Position numbers and translations under genes: made by a program. 64,000 nucleotides of DNA, taken from positions 62,001-126,000 of the forward strand of contig MJGA01000046.1 in NCBI GenBank assembly GCA_001910725.1, in the 5' to 3' direction. This document shows positions 27,149 to 37,987 of the stretch, one piece after another. Source of the stretch: Phanerodontia chrysosporium. Lineage: Eukaryota; Basidiomycota; Agaricomycetes; Polyporales; Phanerochaetaceae. The notes below the pieces were generated by a model. It saw only the letters and a list, made by a program, of their open reading frames with translations. It was not told where the DNA came from and made no database searches. Each line of letters opens with the position of its first letter. The stretch's first letter is position 1.

Positions 27149-27876
27149 ATGTCTCAGGGACCTTCTCTGCAGGAAGTTCAGACCGTTGCACGGAGAACTA
27201 TTGCGATCCTCACTGCGCACGGTTTGACTTGCTGCCTCTTTGGCAGCACAGGGTGTATGCTGTATGGGAACAGCAGGACGCCAAATGTGGGTCCGCTGCA
27301 TAACGTCCTCTCTCTGCTGTGCTGAAGGTGTTTAAGGACGTGGATATTGTCGTCATGACGAACCTGTACACGACAGAGTACATCAAAAACATGATCTCAC
27401 GCAATCCAGGCTTCTACCTTCGCCCCTCCAAGAAGCCTGGTGAAACATACAAAGTTCTCTACTACAGGCTCCAACCTAACTTGCTCTACGACCGACGTTC
27501 TTGCAAAGTTGACATTCTCATCCCGGGTATCATGAACATTCCCCACATCTCCAGCGACCGCCTGGTCTGGAAGAACACCCTTCCCGTGCTACCCATTCTC
27601 GTACTGCTTCTTCTGAAGCTCCAGGGATGGTCAGACCATCGTGCTTCGACCCGCTCGGATATGCAGCAGAAGCAGTACGTCGACATTCGGGACATCAACC
27701 AGCTCGTGGCCACCGCAGCTCGTAGCGGGGAGCATATCAGTCAAGCCTTCTGGCTGCCTGATACGTTTCTCGCCAGGGGACGCGAACACCTCTCCATGTA
27801 TTTGCGCATCGTCAGGCCCGCGGTAACTACGCCTTGGATAGAGATAGGTTTTGACGTTCCAGAGTTGCAGTATTGA
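27149..27876 (+). CDS. Minimal nucleotidyltransferase-like protein, block A copy
   Basis: Two exons: 27149-27286 and 27337-27876, with a 50-nt intron (donor GTGGGT, branch GCTGAAG, acceptor TTTAAG). Splicing joins CCLFGSTGCMLYGNSRTPN to DVDIVVMTN, creating the nucleotidyltransferase-fold signature GS-x(13)-D-x-D, in which the two Asp would bind metal. The rest (YLRPSKKPGETYKVLYYRL, CKVDILIPG, LVWKNTLPVLPILVLLLLKLQGW, KQYVDIRDINQLV) resembles the substrate-side of MNT-type nucleotidyltransferases, with CKVDIL as a probable third acidic strand. The substrate is unknown. The start has a homologous Met (MSQ) in the duplicate at 51871-52574. The family is common in agaricomycetes without known function, as far as I can say. 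Confidence 0.75.
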
Positions 27877-28107
27877 CGACACGCTTCCAACCCCATACTT
27901 CCTTCGATCGCCCCAAGCACGCATTCTGGAAATCGCTTTGCTTAGCTCGCTATGCCAGTCTGCATGCTCTCCTTCCCGCTTACGTCCAAGGCTCCTTTTA
28001 TAATACTCTCGGTATCCCACGGATTGTATCTTGCAGTGTACTTATAGTCCCTTTTTCTCTCTAGGATAGTCTACATCGGAGACGAATACCTTGTACTGTT
28101 ATGTACA

Positions 28108-29753
28108 TCAGAATTGGAACCCAAGATCCTTTACATGGTGGAACTGCCCCGTCTTGAAGCTCTCGTTTGCCAGCAAGCCGACCGCGAGCGCCATGGCACC
28201 ATCGCGCTCGTTCGCGCTCTGGCGTGACGCATCCCCAGTATCGACGGCCTCCCCAGGAAGCGGCCCAAACAGCACGCTCAGCATGCGCGTGTCGCCGCCG
28301 CCGTGCGCGCCGTGTTCCATCGTGATCGGAAGGCGTTCGGGGCGCTGCCAGAGCCGGTGGAGTGTCACCGTCGCCTCACCCGGGTTTGGCGGCGGCGCGT
28401 TCCCATGGATCTGCCCTCCCGTAAGCTGCGGGTCGGACACCTCCCGGAACTGCGACTCGACGACCTCGAGCTCGAGCCGGCCCTGGTCGCCGTTGAACAT
28501 CACCCGGTAGCCCTGGGCGGCGTCAGCTGGCTACATTGCCATGCACAGGACGGGGGCGTACCTCCCAGGGTGAGTACGCCGTTAGATGGTATGTCATCGT
28601 GGCACCCGTGTTGTAGCGCACGAGGAGCGCCATATCGTCCTCGATGCCGATCCCTGGTGCAAACACCTGTACCTGGTTAGTCCTCCGTTTGGCAGAACGT
28701 GTGCACTTGGACTTACGTTCTGGTCGCGGTAGTACCCATCCTCCTTTTCGGCGTCGGCATAAATGCTCTTGAGTGTTTCGTCACCCTCGAGGTTGATCGC
28801 AAACGGATCGTCCTGCGCCTCTGCGGCGCCACGCGCACGCTCGTAGTTCCGTGCCCAGCCGTGCCGCTTCCCGTTCTCCGCACCGTAGAACGCGAGTCGA
28901 CCCATGCCTGCGACAGTCTCGGGCGTCGCGTCGAGCCACCAGTTCACGAGGTCGAAATGGTGCCCCGACTTGTGCACCATAAGTCCACCCGAGTTCGTCT
29001 TTTGGCGGTGCCACCGGCGGAAATAGTCTTGACGAATCGAGGTCAGAGAGACCAAGTATCGATTGGAGCGTCACCTACCTGCGCCGTGTACGGTGTCCAG
29101 AAGCCATTCGAAGTGCACTGACAGAACTGGAGTGTCTAATGTGAGTACGAGCTAGCTTCCTCATTTCGTGAACTTACCGTTTCCGATCTTGCCAGCTGCA
29201 ATGGTGCGCTTGACTAGCTCATGCACTGGATTGTATCTAGATTTTGTGAGTTACTGCGCTGGTCCAACCAAGGACCGGAACTTACCGATAGTTGAAGGTC
29301 ACAGTGACATGGTTATCCGTCCGCTTGACGGTGTCGAGAATGCGACGGCACTTGTCAACATCCGTCGTCATTGGTTTCTCCGTCAAGACTCGCACTGCAG
29401 GTCCTCTTGTCAGCTCCTTCTTCGGAATCACAAGAGCAGCACTCACCTCCAGCTTCCAGCGCGGGGACGATATATAGGTCATGCAGCGCATCAACACAAG
29501 TGATCACGACTGTCTCCACTTTCTCCTCCTTCAACATCGCTTGGAACGCCTCGGGCTGGTACACAGGCACGCGCGGCGCCCCGAGCTCCACGAGCAGACG
29601 GTTGTAGTACTCAGCGCGGACGGCGTTGGGCTCGCAAAGCGCGACGACACGGCTGTGCGGACGCGCAACAATACCGCGCACGAACATCGCGGCGCGGCTG
29701 CCCGTGCCAACGATGGCAACGCGGCCGCCGAGGGGTTTTGTGTCTGTGGGCAT
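28108..29753 (-). CDS. Gfo/Idh/MocA-family NAD(P)-dependent oxidoreductase
   Basis: The N-terminal Rossmann domain starts MPTDTKPLGGRVAIVGTGSRAAMFVRGI (GxGxxx loop), followed by VVALCEPNAVRAEYYN, VETVVITCVDALHD and VRVLTEKPMTTDVDKCR, whose EKP is the family's catalytic/cofactor lysine motif. The C-terminal domain has TFNYRYNPVHELVKRTI, GLMVHKSGHHFDLVNWWL (K..GHxxD motif) and ends GDTRMLSVLFGPLPGEAVDTGDASRQSANERDGAMALAVGLLANESF with HHVKDLGFQF. Members oxidise or reduce sugars and related polyols; the substrate is not evident. Four to five exons. It is convergent with the nucleotidyltransferase gene and divergent from an MFS permease, which could be functionally linked. A TATAA-like element lies about 60 bp upstream (29813-29819). 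Confidence 0.88.
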
Positions 29754-30665
29754 GGTGGGGGCGAGGTGTGTCGTAGTCGGCCTGTGGGCTGCGTCCTGCG
29801 CGTCCGCGAAGATTATAAGACACGCGCGTGCCCACAGCCGGTGCGCACGGCCCGCCCTGCGCGAGCATCGTCGTGCACCTGCAGGACGCAGCCGCTATCC
29901 CGGCCGCCTTGCAGCGCCAGAATTCCGAGAGGCTCCGCCCCGGGATGTCTGGGGCACGCTGAGGGTGCTCGGGGAAGGGCAGGGCAGATCGTTTGGGCCC
30001 GGCCCGGGGAAGCCTCGGATGCTGTTTGTTCGCTGAGACCTTGATGCCCGACGACCGTTGGTGGCGACCAGGTCCTCGTCCCTCGGTGCGTCACAGTATG
30101 GCCCATCAGTACCTATGATCAAGTCTAATTGTCTCTTTGATCTGGCCGTCAGGGCTCGACGGAGCTCTGAAGCCTGGAAATTCTCTGTCACGAGCCGTCG
30201 ACACTTCGACTCGATTAGTCCAAACTTCCAATGTGAACGCATCTGCAGAGCGACGGAGGCACACGTGACCTCGGTTGCTATTGTGCTACTTCCCCATCAA
30301 GACCTATCAGCGACTCAGACTGTGCCGTGTACTTGTCCAAGTCGGCGCGCTCCCACAAGTGGTCTCATGACCATCCAACTCCGCGTCTATGTCTGGCACA
30401 AGCCATCGCGGCATTGGCTGTGTACGGACAAGCAGCCGCCTGAACTTTCACCTTCAGGTTCCCCTGCCCGCTCAGGGACAAGAGGTCACTTGCCTCGCGG
30501 GTCTCCACGACGGCCCGCCTCGTCGTCTTCGCATCCGGGCGCTGGCCAACGTGGTGTGCCCCGCGGCCTCTGGGCGGGAAGGAAAGCACGGCTTATAAGT
30601 GTATGCGCGGCGCGAGGGATGGACTACTGGCTGCGCCGTCTTCTGCTCCGCACCGTCCAGCACGA
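29754..30665. other. Divergent intergenic region between oxidoreductase and permease
   Basis: About 910 bp with no convincing gene; the open frames here look random. A CTTATAAG TATA-like element at about 30593-30600 lies about 70 bp before the permease start. Confidence 0.4.
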
Positions 30666-33199
30666 ATGTCGCAGCAAGTGTCGCCGAGCGCGTCCGTTGA
30701 GGACGTCGAGAAGAAGATCGATGTCACACACGCCGAACACGTCGCTCCCGAACTGCAGGCCTCCGGCTCGCGTGCGCCCGCGAACGCAGGCAAGGACGCG
30801 GCCCTCGAGGTCCTCGGACCCAACGCGACGCCGATACACATCTCGCCTGAAGAGGATCGCGCAGTGCTCCGCAAGATCGACCTTTGGCTGATGCCTATCA
30901 TCGTTATGGTTTATTTCCTGCAGCAGCTCGACAAGTACGTCTTTCATCATCTCCTTGTGCATCGCGAATTGAATATTCTGGTGGTAGGTCGTCGCTATCG
31001 TACGCATCGGTTTTCGGTATCGTCAATGATGCACGTAAGTGTCGTCTATTTTCGCTGAAGACGTCCGGTTCGTTGACGGCGTTTTCGACAGATCTCGTCG
31101 GTCAGCAATATAGCTGGCTGGGGAGCATCGTGTATGTGGCACAGATGATCTGGCAGCCAGTCTCGTCGTATCTGCTCGTTAAGATGCCGGTGGCAAAGTG
31201 GCGTAAGTGTCTCTTCGCGGTGTATCCGAAGGATGAGAGCCATTCTCATGGTTTGCTCTCAGTGTTCTTCAACGTATTGATGTGGGGCGTCGTGGTGTCA
31301 TGCACTGCGGCTGCGAACGACTTCAGCAAACTGTTGGCGACGCGATTTTTCCTCGGCATTTTCGAGGCAACAGTTGGTAAGCGTCCACGTTGGTCCGAAC
31401 CATGCGGTTGAATTGACCACTTGGCTCAGCTCCTTGCTTCATCACTGTCACTCAGATGGTATGGTCTCTTCGTGCTTCCAGCAAGGCCAAGTGATTGACC
31501 ATTATATATGAAGTGGTGGCGGAGGCGCGAGCAGACTCTGCGTCTGTCCATATGGTTTGCCGCTAATGGCGCGACCGGTATCGTGAGTAGCCTTCTGCCC
31601 GTGTTGTACGCCCGATTTGACTGCGGAGGCTAGTTCGGCTCTTTGATCTCATGGGGCATTGGGCATATCAGCGGAAAACTGTTCCCGTACCAGGTGTGTA
31701 GCCTTCTCCACCCACTCGATAGTTGCTAACTGCTGGCCCAGTCAATCTTCCTGTTCATCGGTCTGCTGACTATTGTGCTCTCGCCACTTGTATGGTACGT
31801 CTGCGTTTATGATTGGTGTCCAACTGCTGAATCTTATCGCCGTACCACCAGGCTGATTCTGCCCGACTCACCGGTCAAGGCTCGCTTCTTGAACCACGAT
31901 GAGAAGGTTATCGCCGTGGAGCGTCTGCGCGCAAACAACATGGTAAGTGTCCTGCTTCGCTTCAAATATATGCGCTCTCACTCACCACTTTGCCAGGGCA
32001 CGGAGACCAAGGTCTGGAAATGGGAGCAAGTATGGGACTTGATGCTTGACATTAAGACCTACCTTTGGTTCGCCCTGCTCTTTTTATGCGCGTACGTACC
32101 CTTTCTCGCGGTGGGTGCCGCGCACGCTGACATTGTCCAAGACTCCCAAGTGGCGGCATATCAAACTTCGGCCCTCTCATTATCAAAGGCTTCGGCTTTA
32201 ACCAGGTGCGAGTCCATTACATCGCTGCTGAGTCCATGAATCGACGTTGTCTCTTAGTTCCAAACGCTGCTATTCAACATTCCATTTTCCGCGCTGCAAG
32301 TAATCCTGACGATACTGGCTGCTCTCATCTCGACGAAGGTGAAACTCAAGTGGCCGGTTGTGTTCTTCCTCTGCCTGCCGCCAATCGCTGGCTCATCGGC
32401 GTTGCTCGTCCTTGGGCGTGGTCCGGAAATGAGGAATAAATTGCTCGGGTGCTACTACGTGGTACGTGTATATATCCAGACACTCTGCCGGGTACGCCAG
32501 CTCAGCCGGAACGCCACTAGCTGTCCTTCTTCAGCACTATCCAGCCAATGCTGTACACATGGAGCAGCCAGAACACTGCGGGTCATACCAAGAAGCTATG
32601 CACCACCGGTGCGTGCCTTTACTTACCCATACGACGCGTGGGTTATACTGACGAGTGATCAGGTATTGTCTTCGTGGCGCAATGTGTCGGTAACGTGAGT
32701 ACCGCGATGTTCGTATCAATACCGCCATCTTCATTCCTGGTTCTCAGATTGTCGGACCTCTATTGTACACGACCGAGGAGGCACCCTATTATCACCGAGG
32801 GCTGATTGCTGAGTACGTGCTCAACTTCGTGCTGCCGAAGCTTTTGGCTGATCACTAAGCTTCTGATAGTCTGATCTGTTGGATTGCCCTCGCGGTACTC
32901 ATTCTGTTCGTATTTATCCCCACTATTGTTCTAGTCGTTCCCTTGTTGACACTTTCGGCAGGATCACTGCAGGATACCTCACCTTCCTGAACAAGCGGCA
33001 TGCTTCGCAGCGTAAGCGCATGGGGAAAGCGGCCGAGATCATCGACACTTCGCTCGAGACAACAGAGAGGTCTGCGCAGCTACAGAAGATCAACGAGGAG
33101 AAGGAGAAGGCCGAAGGCGTTGATCCTGCTGTCCTCAATAATCGTGCATTCGATGATTTGACGGATACGCAGAACGAGGACTTCATTTATGTTCTGTGA
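30666..33199 (+). CDS. MFS permease of the Dal5/allantoate type
   Basis: Multi-exon transporter. The N-terminus is hydrophilic (SQQVSPSASVEDVEKKID), then the first helix block RKIDLWLMPIIVMVYFLQQLDK, GQQYSWLGSIVYVAQMIWQPVSSYLL, WLFFNVLMWGVVVSCTAAAND, TRFFLGIFEATVAP, ANGATGIFGSLISWGIGHI, LFLFIGLLTIVLSPLVWLILPDSP. The second half gives LLFNIPFSALQVILTILAALIS, VVFFLCLPPIAGSSALLVLG, VGNIVGPLLY, LICWIALAVLILF and a cytosolic tail AFDDLTDTQNEDFIYVL typical of the family. A 52-nt intron near 32910-32961 keeps the last helix in frame with ITAGYLTFLNKRHASQRKRMGK. It differs strongly from the permease at 2597-4932. It has no partner in duplicate block B, so it was inserted in A or lost from B. Confidence 0.87.
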
Positions 33200-33776
33200 C
33201 CTAATTACAGTCCTTATTACAGATACATACTTGCCTTTCGTTGTACTGCTGAATTGAATGGCTTATGAACAGACAATTGAGCATCGACGCGGCTACGAAC
33301 GATACGCCGACGGATCTGGGGTATCAGACGGCGCTCGGATGCTTTTGAGGCCTCACGTGACTTGTGACTTGCGCCTTGCGAAGTTGAACCTAGGGTTGAA
33401 GTTGACCTCCAAATCGCCACAGACAGCTAACCACGACTGATTGTTTCGTGGTATGATTGACTTGGTCTAGTGAGTAATGTAGCTCAAGGAGTGCCCATGG
33501 GTCACGGCGAGTCACTAAGTATGCGCATGTCTCCTTTGCAGCGAGCTCACGCAAATGAGCAGAGGCCCCAGCTAACTGCTCCAATAGTGCAACAATACAA
33601 CCCTCCAACCTTTACCCACGGCGCACGGTGTGCACTCTGGAGACCATCACTGTCTTTCCTTGTTTCTTATCGATGGTACAGTTATTGGTACCGAAGGCGT
33701 CACTTTGCACGCCCTCCTCTCATATAAGCCCGCATCCCGGTGCGTATTCCCCAGTTTGTTTCCCGCTGACCTTACC
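33200..33776. other. Intergenic region upstream of FunK1 copy A
   Basis: About 580 bp. It includes the TATA element listed separately. No gene recognised. Confidence 0.4.
33722..33728 (+). promoter_or_regulatory. TATA-like element of FunK1 copy A
   Basis: ATATAAG about 50 bp before the start codon. The duplicate gene has TATATA at about 50648-50654 (minus strand) at the same distance, so the core promoter was duplicated with the gene. Confidence 0.5.
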
Positions 33777-36683
33777 ATGGCTGAAGCTCCACTCGATGTA
33801 CCGCAGTCTTACGACTCTACCCCCGAATCCCCGACTTCCGAGGCCACCCCCGACCGTCAGACGACCCCGCCACCGGTTGGGCTTGGACAAACGCAGAGCA
33901 CACCTGCGCAGCAGTCTGCTGCGCGCACTGCTCTTGGACATAAGGAAGGCGGTTTTTCTGGTAGAGTTGACATGCGCATGTCGGAATGCTGGAGCGAGGT
34001 CTCGCTCCAGCGTTTTGAGTTAACAGAAGGCCCGCCAGGCCCCGAGGTTCCCCAGGCTCTAGTCGCCCGGGCTCAAGCGCGACTGAAGACCGCCTTCTAC
34101 TCGGATATGACTGGCAGCGCGGACTCAACGGGCAAGCGAAAGCATCCATCCTTCCAACCTAAGAAAGAGGTCGACATGCACTTACCGGTGGTAAGATACC
34201 GTCCCACTGCGTGTGTGGCGCAGTGAACTGACCATGTCTTTCCCGTCAAGTGCGAAACCGTCAATGACGCGCTGAGTCCCACGCCGTATATCGCTAAGGA
34301 CACCGCCGAACACGTTGAGGACTCGTTCATCGATCACAAACCCGACTTTGCCATCTACTATTCCCCTCGCAACCAGGACGGCACTCCCCAGGAGTATCCA
34401 GGGCGAAGGGCATGGGAGCTGTCTGACGAGGAGGTGGCCAAGAGCGTTGTTTCTGAGGAGCGCAAGCCGCACCTTGCACGTTCTGCCTGGGCATGGGTCA
34501 TTTGCGCCATCGAACTCAAGAACGGGATATCAAGTGATCCATTCGACGACGCCAACTTGCCTCGTCCCCTCCCTGACTGCGGCGTCGCGCCTACGTTTCG
34601 TACTGGTGAAAATGCGAAGAGGGCTAGGACGCAGCTCATTCGCTACGCTACGGAGATGCTCGTCCGCCAGCCCCGGGTCTTCGTCTATACCGTGCTGATT
34701 GCGCGCAACACGGCACGCCTCATGCGCTGGGACCGCTGTGGCGCGGTGGTAACCGAGGCCTTCGACTACATACAGAATCCGAAGCCACTGCTCAATTTCT
34801 TCTACCGGCTCGCGAGGGCATCACCCCGGGCACAGGGCTTCGACACATCCGTCTCCCTCGCCACGAAGGCTCAGATCGACGAGCTGTACGACTATCGCAG
34901 GCAGCTCGAGACCTCGCAGGCACCAGGTGCCGTTTACGAGAAGGAATTCATCGACGAGATGAAGGAAGATCCCGACCTTTACCCTTTTCGTCAGGTGTGT
35001 CAATCTTTTACCGTCATACTGGGAACATGAGCTGACTCCGCCCCAACCTCTAGCTTGAAGTCCCCGTGTTCAATCGTGATTCTAAGTCGCAACCTCAGCC
35101 AGACACCCGCCAGAAATCCTTGACCCTCATCATCGGCAAGCGTCGCACCGGCATTTTCTCTCCCGTAGGACGGGGTACTGTCGGATACATTGCGTATGTC
35201 GTCGGCCAACGGAAGCTTGTTTTCCTCAAGGACACGTGGCGCGGCGACTCCCCAGGCATCCCAGAGGAGCTCGAGACGTACCGGAAGTTGTATGAGCTCG
35301 GTGTCGACAATATTCCGCGCATCGTGGCCGGAGGAGACGTCCTGCATGAGAAGACAGACGACTACCCAGACAGGGAGCAATACACACGAAACCAGGAATA
35401 CCTCTCAACGAAGGACGAGAACATCATCAGACGCAAGCATTACCGCCTGGTCACGGAGACGCTTGGCCTTCCTCTGACGAAATACCACAACAGTCATGCG
35501 ATGGTCCATGTGATCCGCGACGCTCTTAAGGGTACGTCGCTTGGGTATCTGCCTTTCACTGTTATCCTGACCGCCTGTCTTCGCTCTAGCTCATCGTGGC
35601 GCTTGGGCGAATGGAAAGGGCGTCCTTCACCGTGATATCAGCATTGGAAACATTCTCATCGACATTCGTTCACCGAACATCTTGCAATTTCCTCGGGGCA
35701 TCCTGACAGACTGGGATCTCAGTCGCGGTGTCGACGAAGATGACGATCGGCAGCCATCGCAGTATATTCGCTCCGTGAGTGACTGTGAATATTTCCCCCT
35801 TGCTTGTGGTTCTGATACGTGTTCTGGTGCACCGTAGGGGACGTGGGCGTTTATGTCCGGCCCTCTCCTCCGATATCCTATCAAGCCGCACTGGGTCGCA
35901 GACGATTTGGAGTCTTTCATCCATGTCATGGACTTCTTGACGCTGCAGAACCACCATCATTCGCTCACCAAGCCACCGATGGTACGCCGCGGGCTCAAGG
36001 AACACAAGGCTCTTTCTTCGCATGTCATGAAGTTCTTCTACGATGAATCCACCCAAGTCTACGAGGGCAGAGAGTATGACGTTGGAGGCGACCGCAAGTT
36101 TGAAGTCTACAACTCGAATAACCCGCAGTTCCATCCCTACTGGCTGACGCAGCAATCCGTATTCTCGGAATTGATGCAAGTCCTCCACACCCTTTGTCGT
36201 GATCACTATCACTCCACCGCCGTACGCGAACTGCCCACCAAGTACCCAGAATTCGCTGGCGCTCCCCCCGCAGCGTTGCAGCAGAAACCTTCATACTTCA
36301 TCGACGTGCTGTCCGTCCCGGGAACGACCCAGGCTCCCTTCGTGCCAGACCCGCTCTCCAACCATGAGCAGATCTGCAGCTACATTGACCGCGCCCTAAA
36401 TGTCTCCGCTTGGCCCGAGGACGACAAGATCGCCGATCAGTTCACCGAGCTCAAGTTCGTGAACGCTATCCCAAGCCGTGGACTCTCCAGCTACGAGAGG
36501 CGGGCCAAGAAACAGTCTTCGGGCGGTAGCCGTGCGTCATCGAGCAAACCCCGCAAAGCAAAGAAAACGAAGAAGGCGAAGAAGGCGAAGGTCGAGGCCA
36601 ATGTTCCCTCCACGTCCACAGCTGGACACGTCGGCGACATGGACGCAGACGACGGGGCGTCTGAATCAAACGATGACGAGTAA
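33777..36683 (+). CDS. FunK1-type fungal protein kinase, block A copy
   Basis: About 850 residues in at least five exons. The N-terminus is acidic/Pro-rich (MAEAPLDVPQ). A long N-terminal region (CETVNDALSPTPYIAKD, DFAIYYSPRN, ARSAWAWVICAIELK, RARTQLIRYATEMLVRQPR) precedes the kinase. The kinase core is atypical: GRGTVGYIAYVV in the glycine-rich area, LVFLKDTWRG with the probable ATP lysine, HRDISIGNILID as catalytic loop, and DWDLSR in place of DFG. The segment GTWAFMSGPLL then replaces the APE region. The C-terminus is basic (SKPRKAKKTKKAKKAKVE), a likely nuclear signal, then acidic (DADDGASESNDDE). FunK1 kinases are strongly expanded in mushrooms; the substrate is unknown. A diverged duplicate lies at 47634-50600 in the opposite orientation. 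Confidence 0.9.
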
Positions 36684-37331
36684 GGGAGTTCGCACCACGG
36701 CTGAGCCCGTTCTTTGCGAGGTGTCCTGTATATTAGCTGTATATACAATGATATATGCAAATATTCTAATTTAGTGCCGAGTTTCAACGGCGCATTGCGT
36801 GACACCATTGATCGCGTTGTCAGTGTCGATCGATTCTCCACTTCTTTCGCGAGGTGTGGCGATTACTGAGAATGTGGCGTATACTTATTGGCATCCTACA
36901 AGATTCTACCTAACATCAGACGAAACTCTTGCAAGTTATTGCGTCCAGGCATAGTTGAATCGTGTCAATCCCAGGCATTTTTCGAGTATGCTCTTAACTC
37001 GGATAACGATGGACAAGCCCGCCGATACCTGGACAATTTCCGCATATTACGACACTGTATACTTCCCTCAGAAGTCACGACGAGCGCAGAAAAGGAGTGT
37101 GACCTAGACAATGGTGATATTCGCGTCGCTGGCGCCGCAAAGACGACGGAGGCGAGGAGTCGGCAAGCGCCCGGAGAAGCGCTTAGAGGCTTTAAATCAG
37201 GAACTGTGCAGCACCTCCGGCAAACGCCGTGTGGCTGAAAACGTGACATGGTGTGACTAGGCGGCGAGTGCAGCGCAGAGATACGGTAAGGAACCCCTCG
37301 ACGCCGACGCCCCGCCCCGCCACCTCAAGAC
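36684..37331. other. Intergenic region between FunK1 A and eL27
   Basis: About 650 bp. No gene recognised. Confidence 0.4.
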
Positions 37332-37987
37332 ATGGTTCGAGGTGCGTACCCGCCGCGATTGCGTGCCGAACCTATGCTGAAACTATGCCCGTAGTATACA
37401 AGCCCGGAAAGGTGTGCACTATGTCGGTTGACTGTGGTCGGAGGAGGCACGGGAGAGCTGAGCGAGGTTTTCTGTGCTGTGACAGGTCGCCATCGTGCTG
37501 TCCGGCCGCCAGGCGGGCAAGAAGGTTGTCGTGATCAAGCAGCTCGATGAGGGCACCAAGGAGCGCCCCTACCCCCACGCCATCGTTGCGGGCATCGAGC
37601 GCTACCCATTGAAGGTCACCAAGCGCATGGGTGCGAAGAAGCTTGCGAAGAGGAGCAAGGTCAAGCCTTTCATCAAGGTGCGTAGGCCGGAACCTCGAAG
37701 GAGTGTCCGATTCTGAAGTCTTGACCTGCCACATAGGTTATCAACTACTCCCACCTCTTCCCGACACGTTACGCCCTCGAGCTCGAGAGCCTCAAGGGCT
37801 CCGTGCAGTCCGAGACCTTCAAGGAGCCTTCACAGCGTGAGGACGCCAAGAAGCTGATCAAGAAGCAGCTGGAGGAGAGGTACGCGAGCGGCAAGAACAA
37901 GTGGTTCTTCCAACCTCTTCGCGTACGCAGCCTGTTTTTCATGTGCGGGACATGTACTCACCCTTGCTCTAATGAATGCAGTTCTAG
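37332..37987 (+). CDS. rpl27: 60S ribosomal protein eL27 (L27e)
   Basis: Five exons, very small at the ends: 37332-37341, 37395-37411, 37486-37677, 37737-37922 and 37982-37987. Splicing gives [66 protein letters not shown] and [11 protein letters not shown], matching eL27 from end to end, including the invariant WFFQxLRF tail. The start at 37332 is preferred over the in-frame ATG at 37385 because it reproduces the conserved MV.V(Y/F)KPGK N-terminus; the 37385 ATG falls inside intron 1. The last exon holds only the final Phe codon and the stop. The protein is part of the large cytosolic ribosomal subunit. Intron-rich short 5' exons are usual for fungal ribosomal protein genes. Confidence 0.93.

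Noticed and set aside
37385..37387. ATG at 37385 as eL27 start
   Set aside because: It gives MPVVYKPGK, while splicing from 37332 gives the family's MV.VYKPGK and uses good GT-AG sites.
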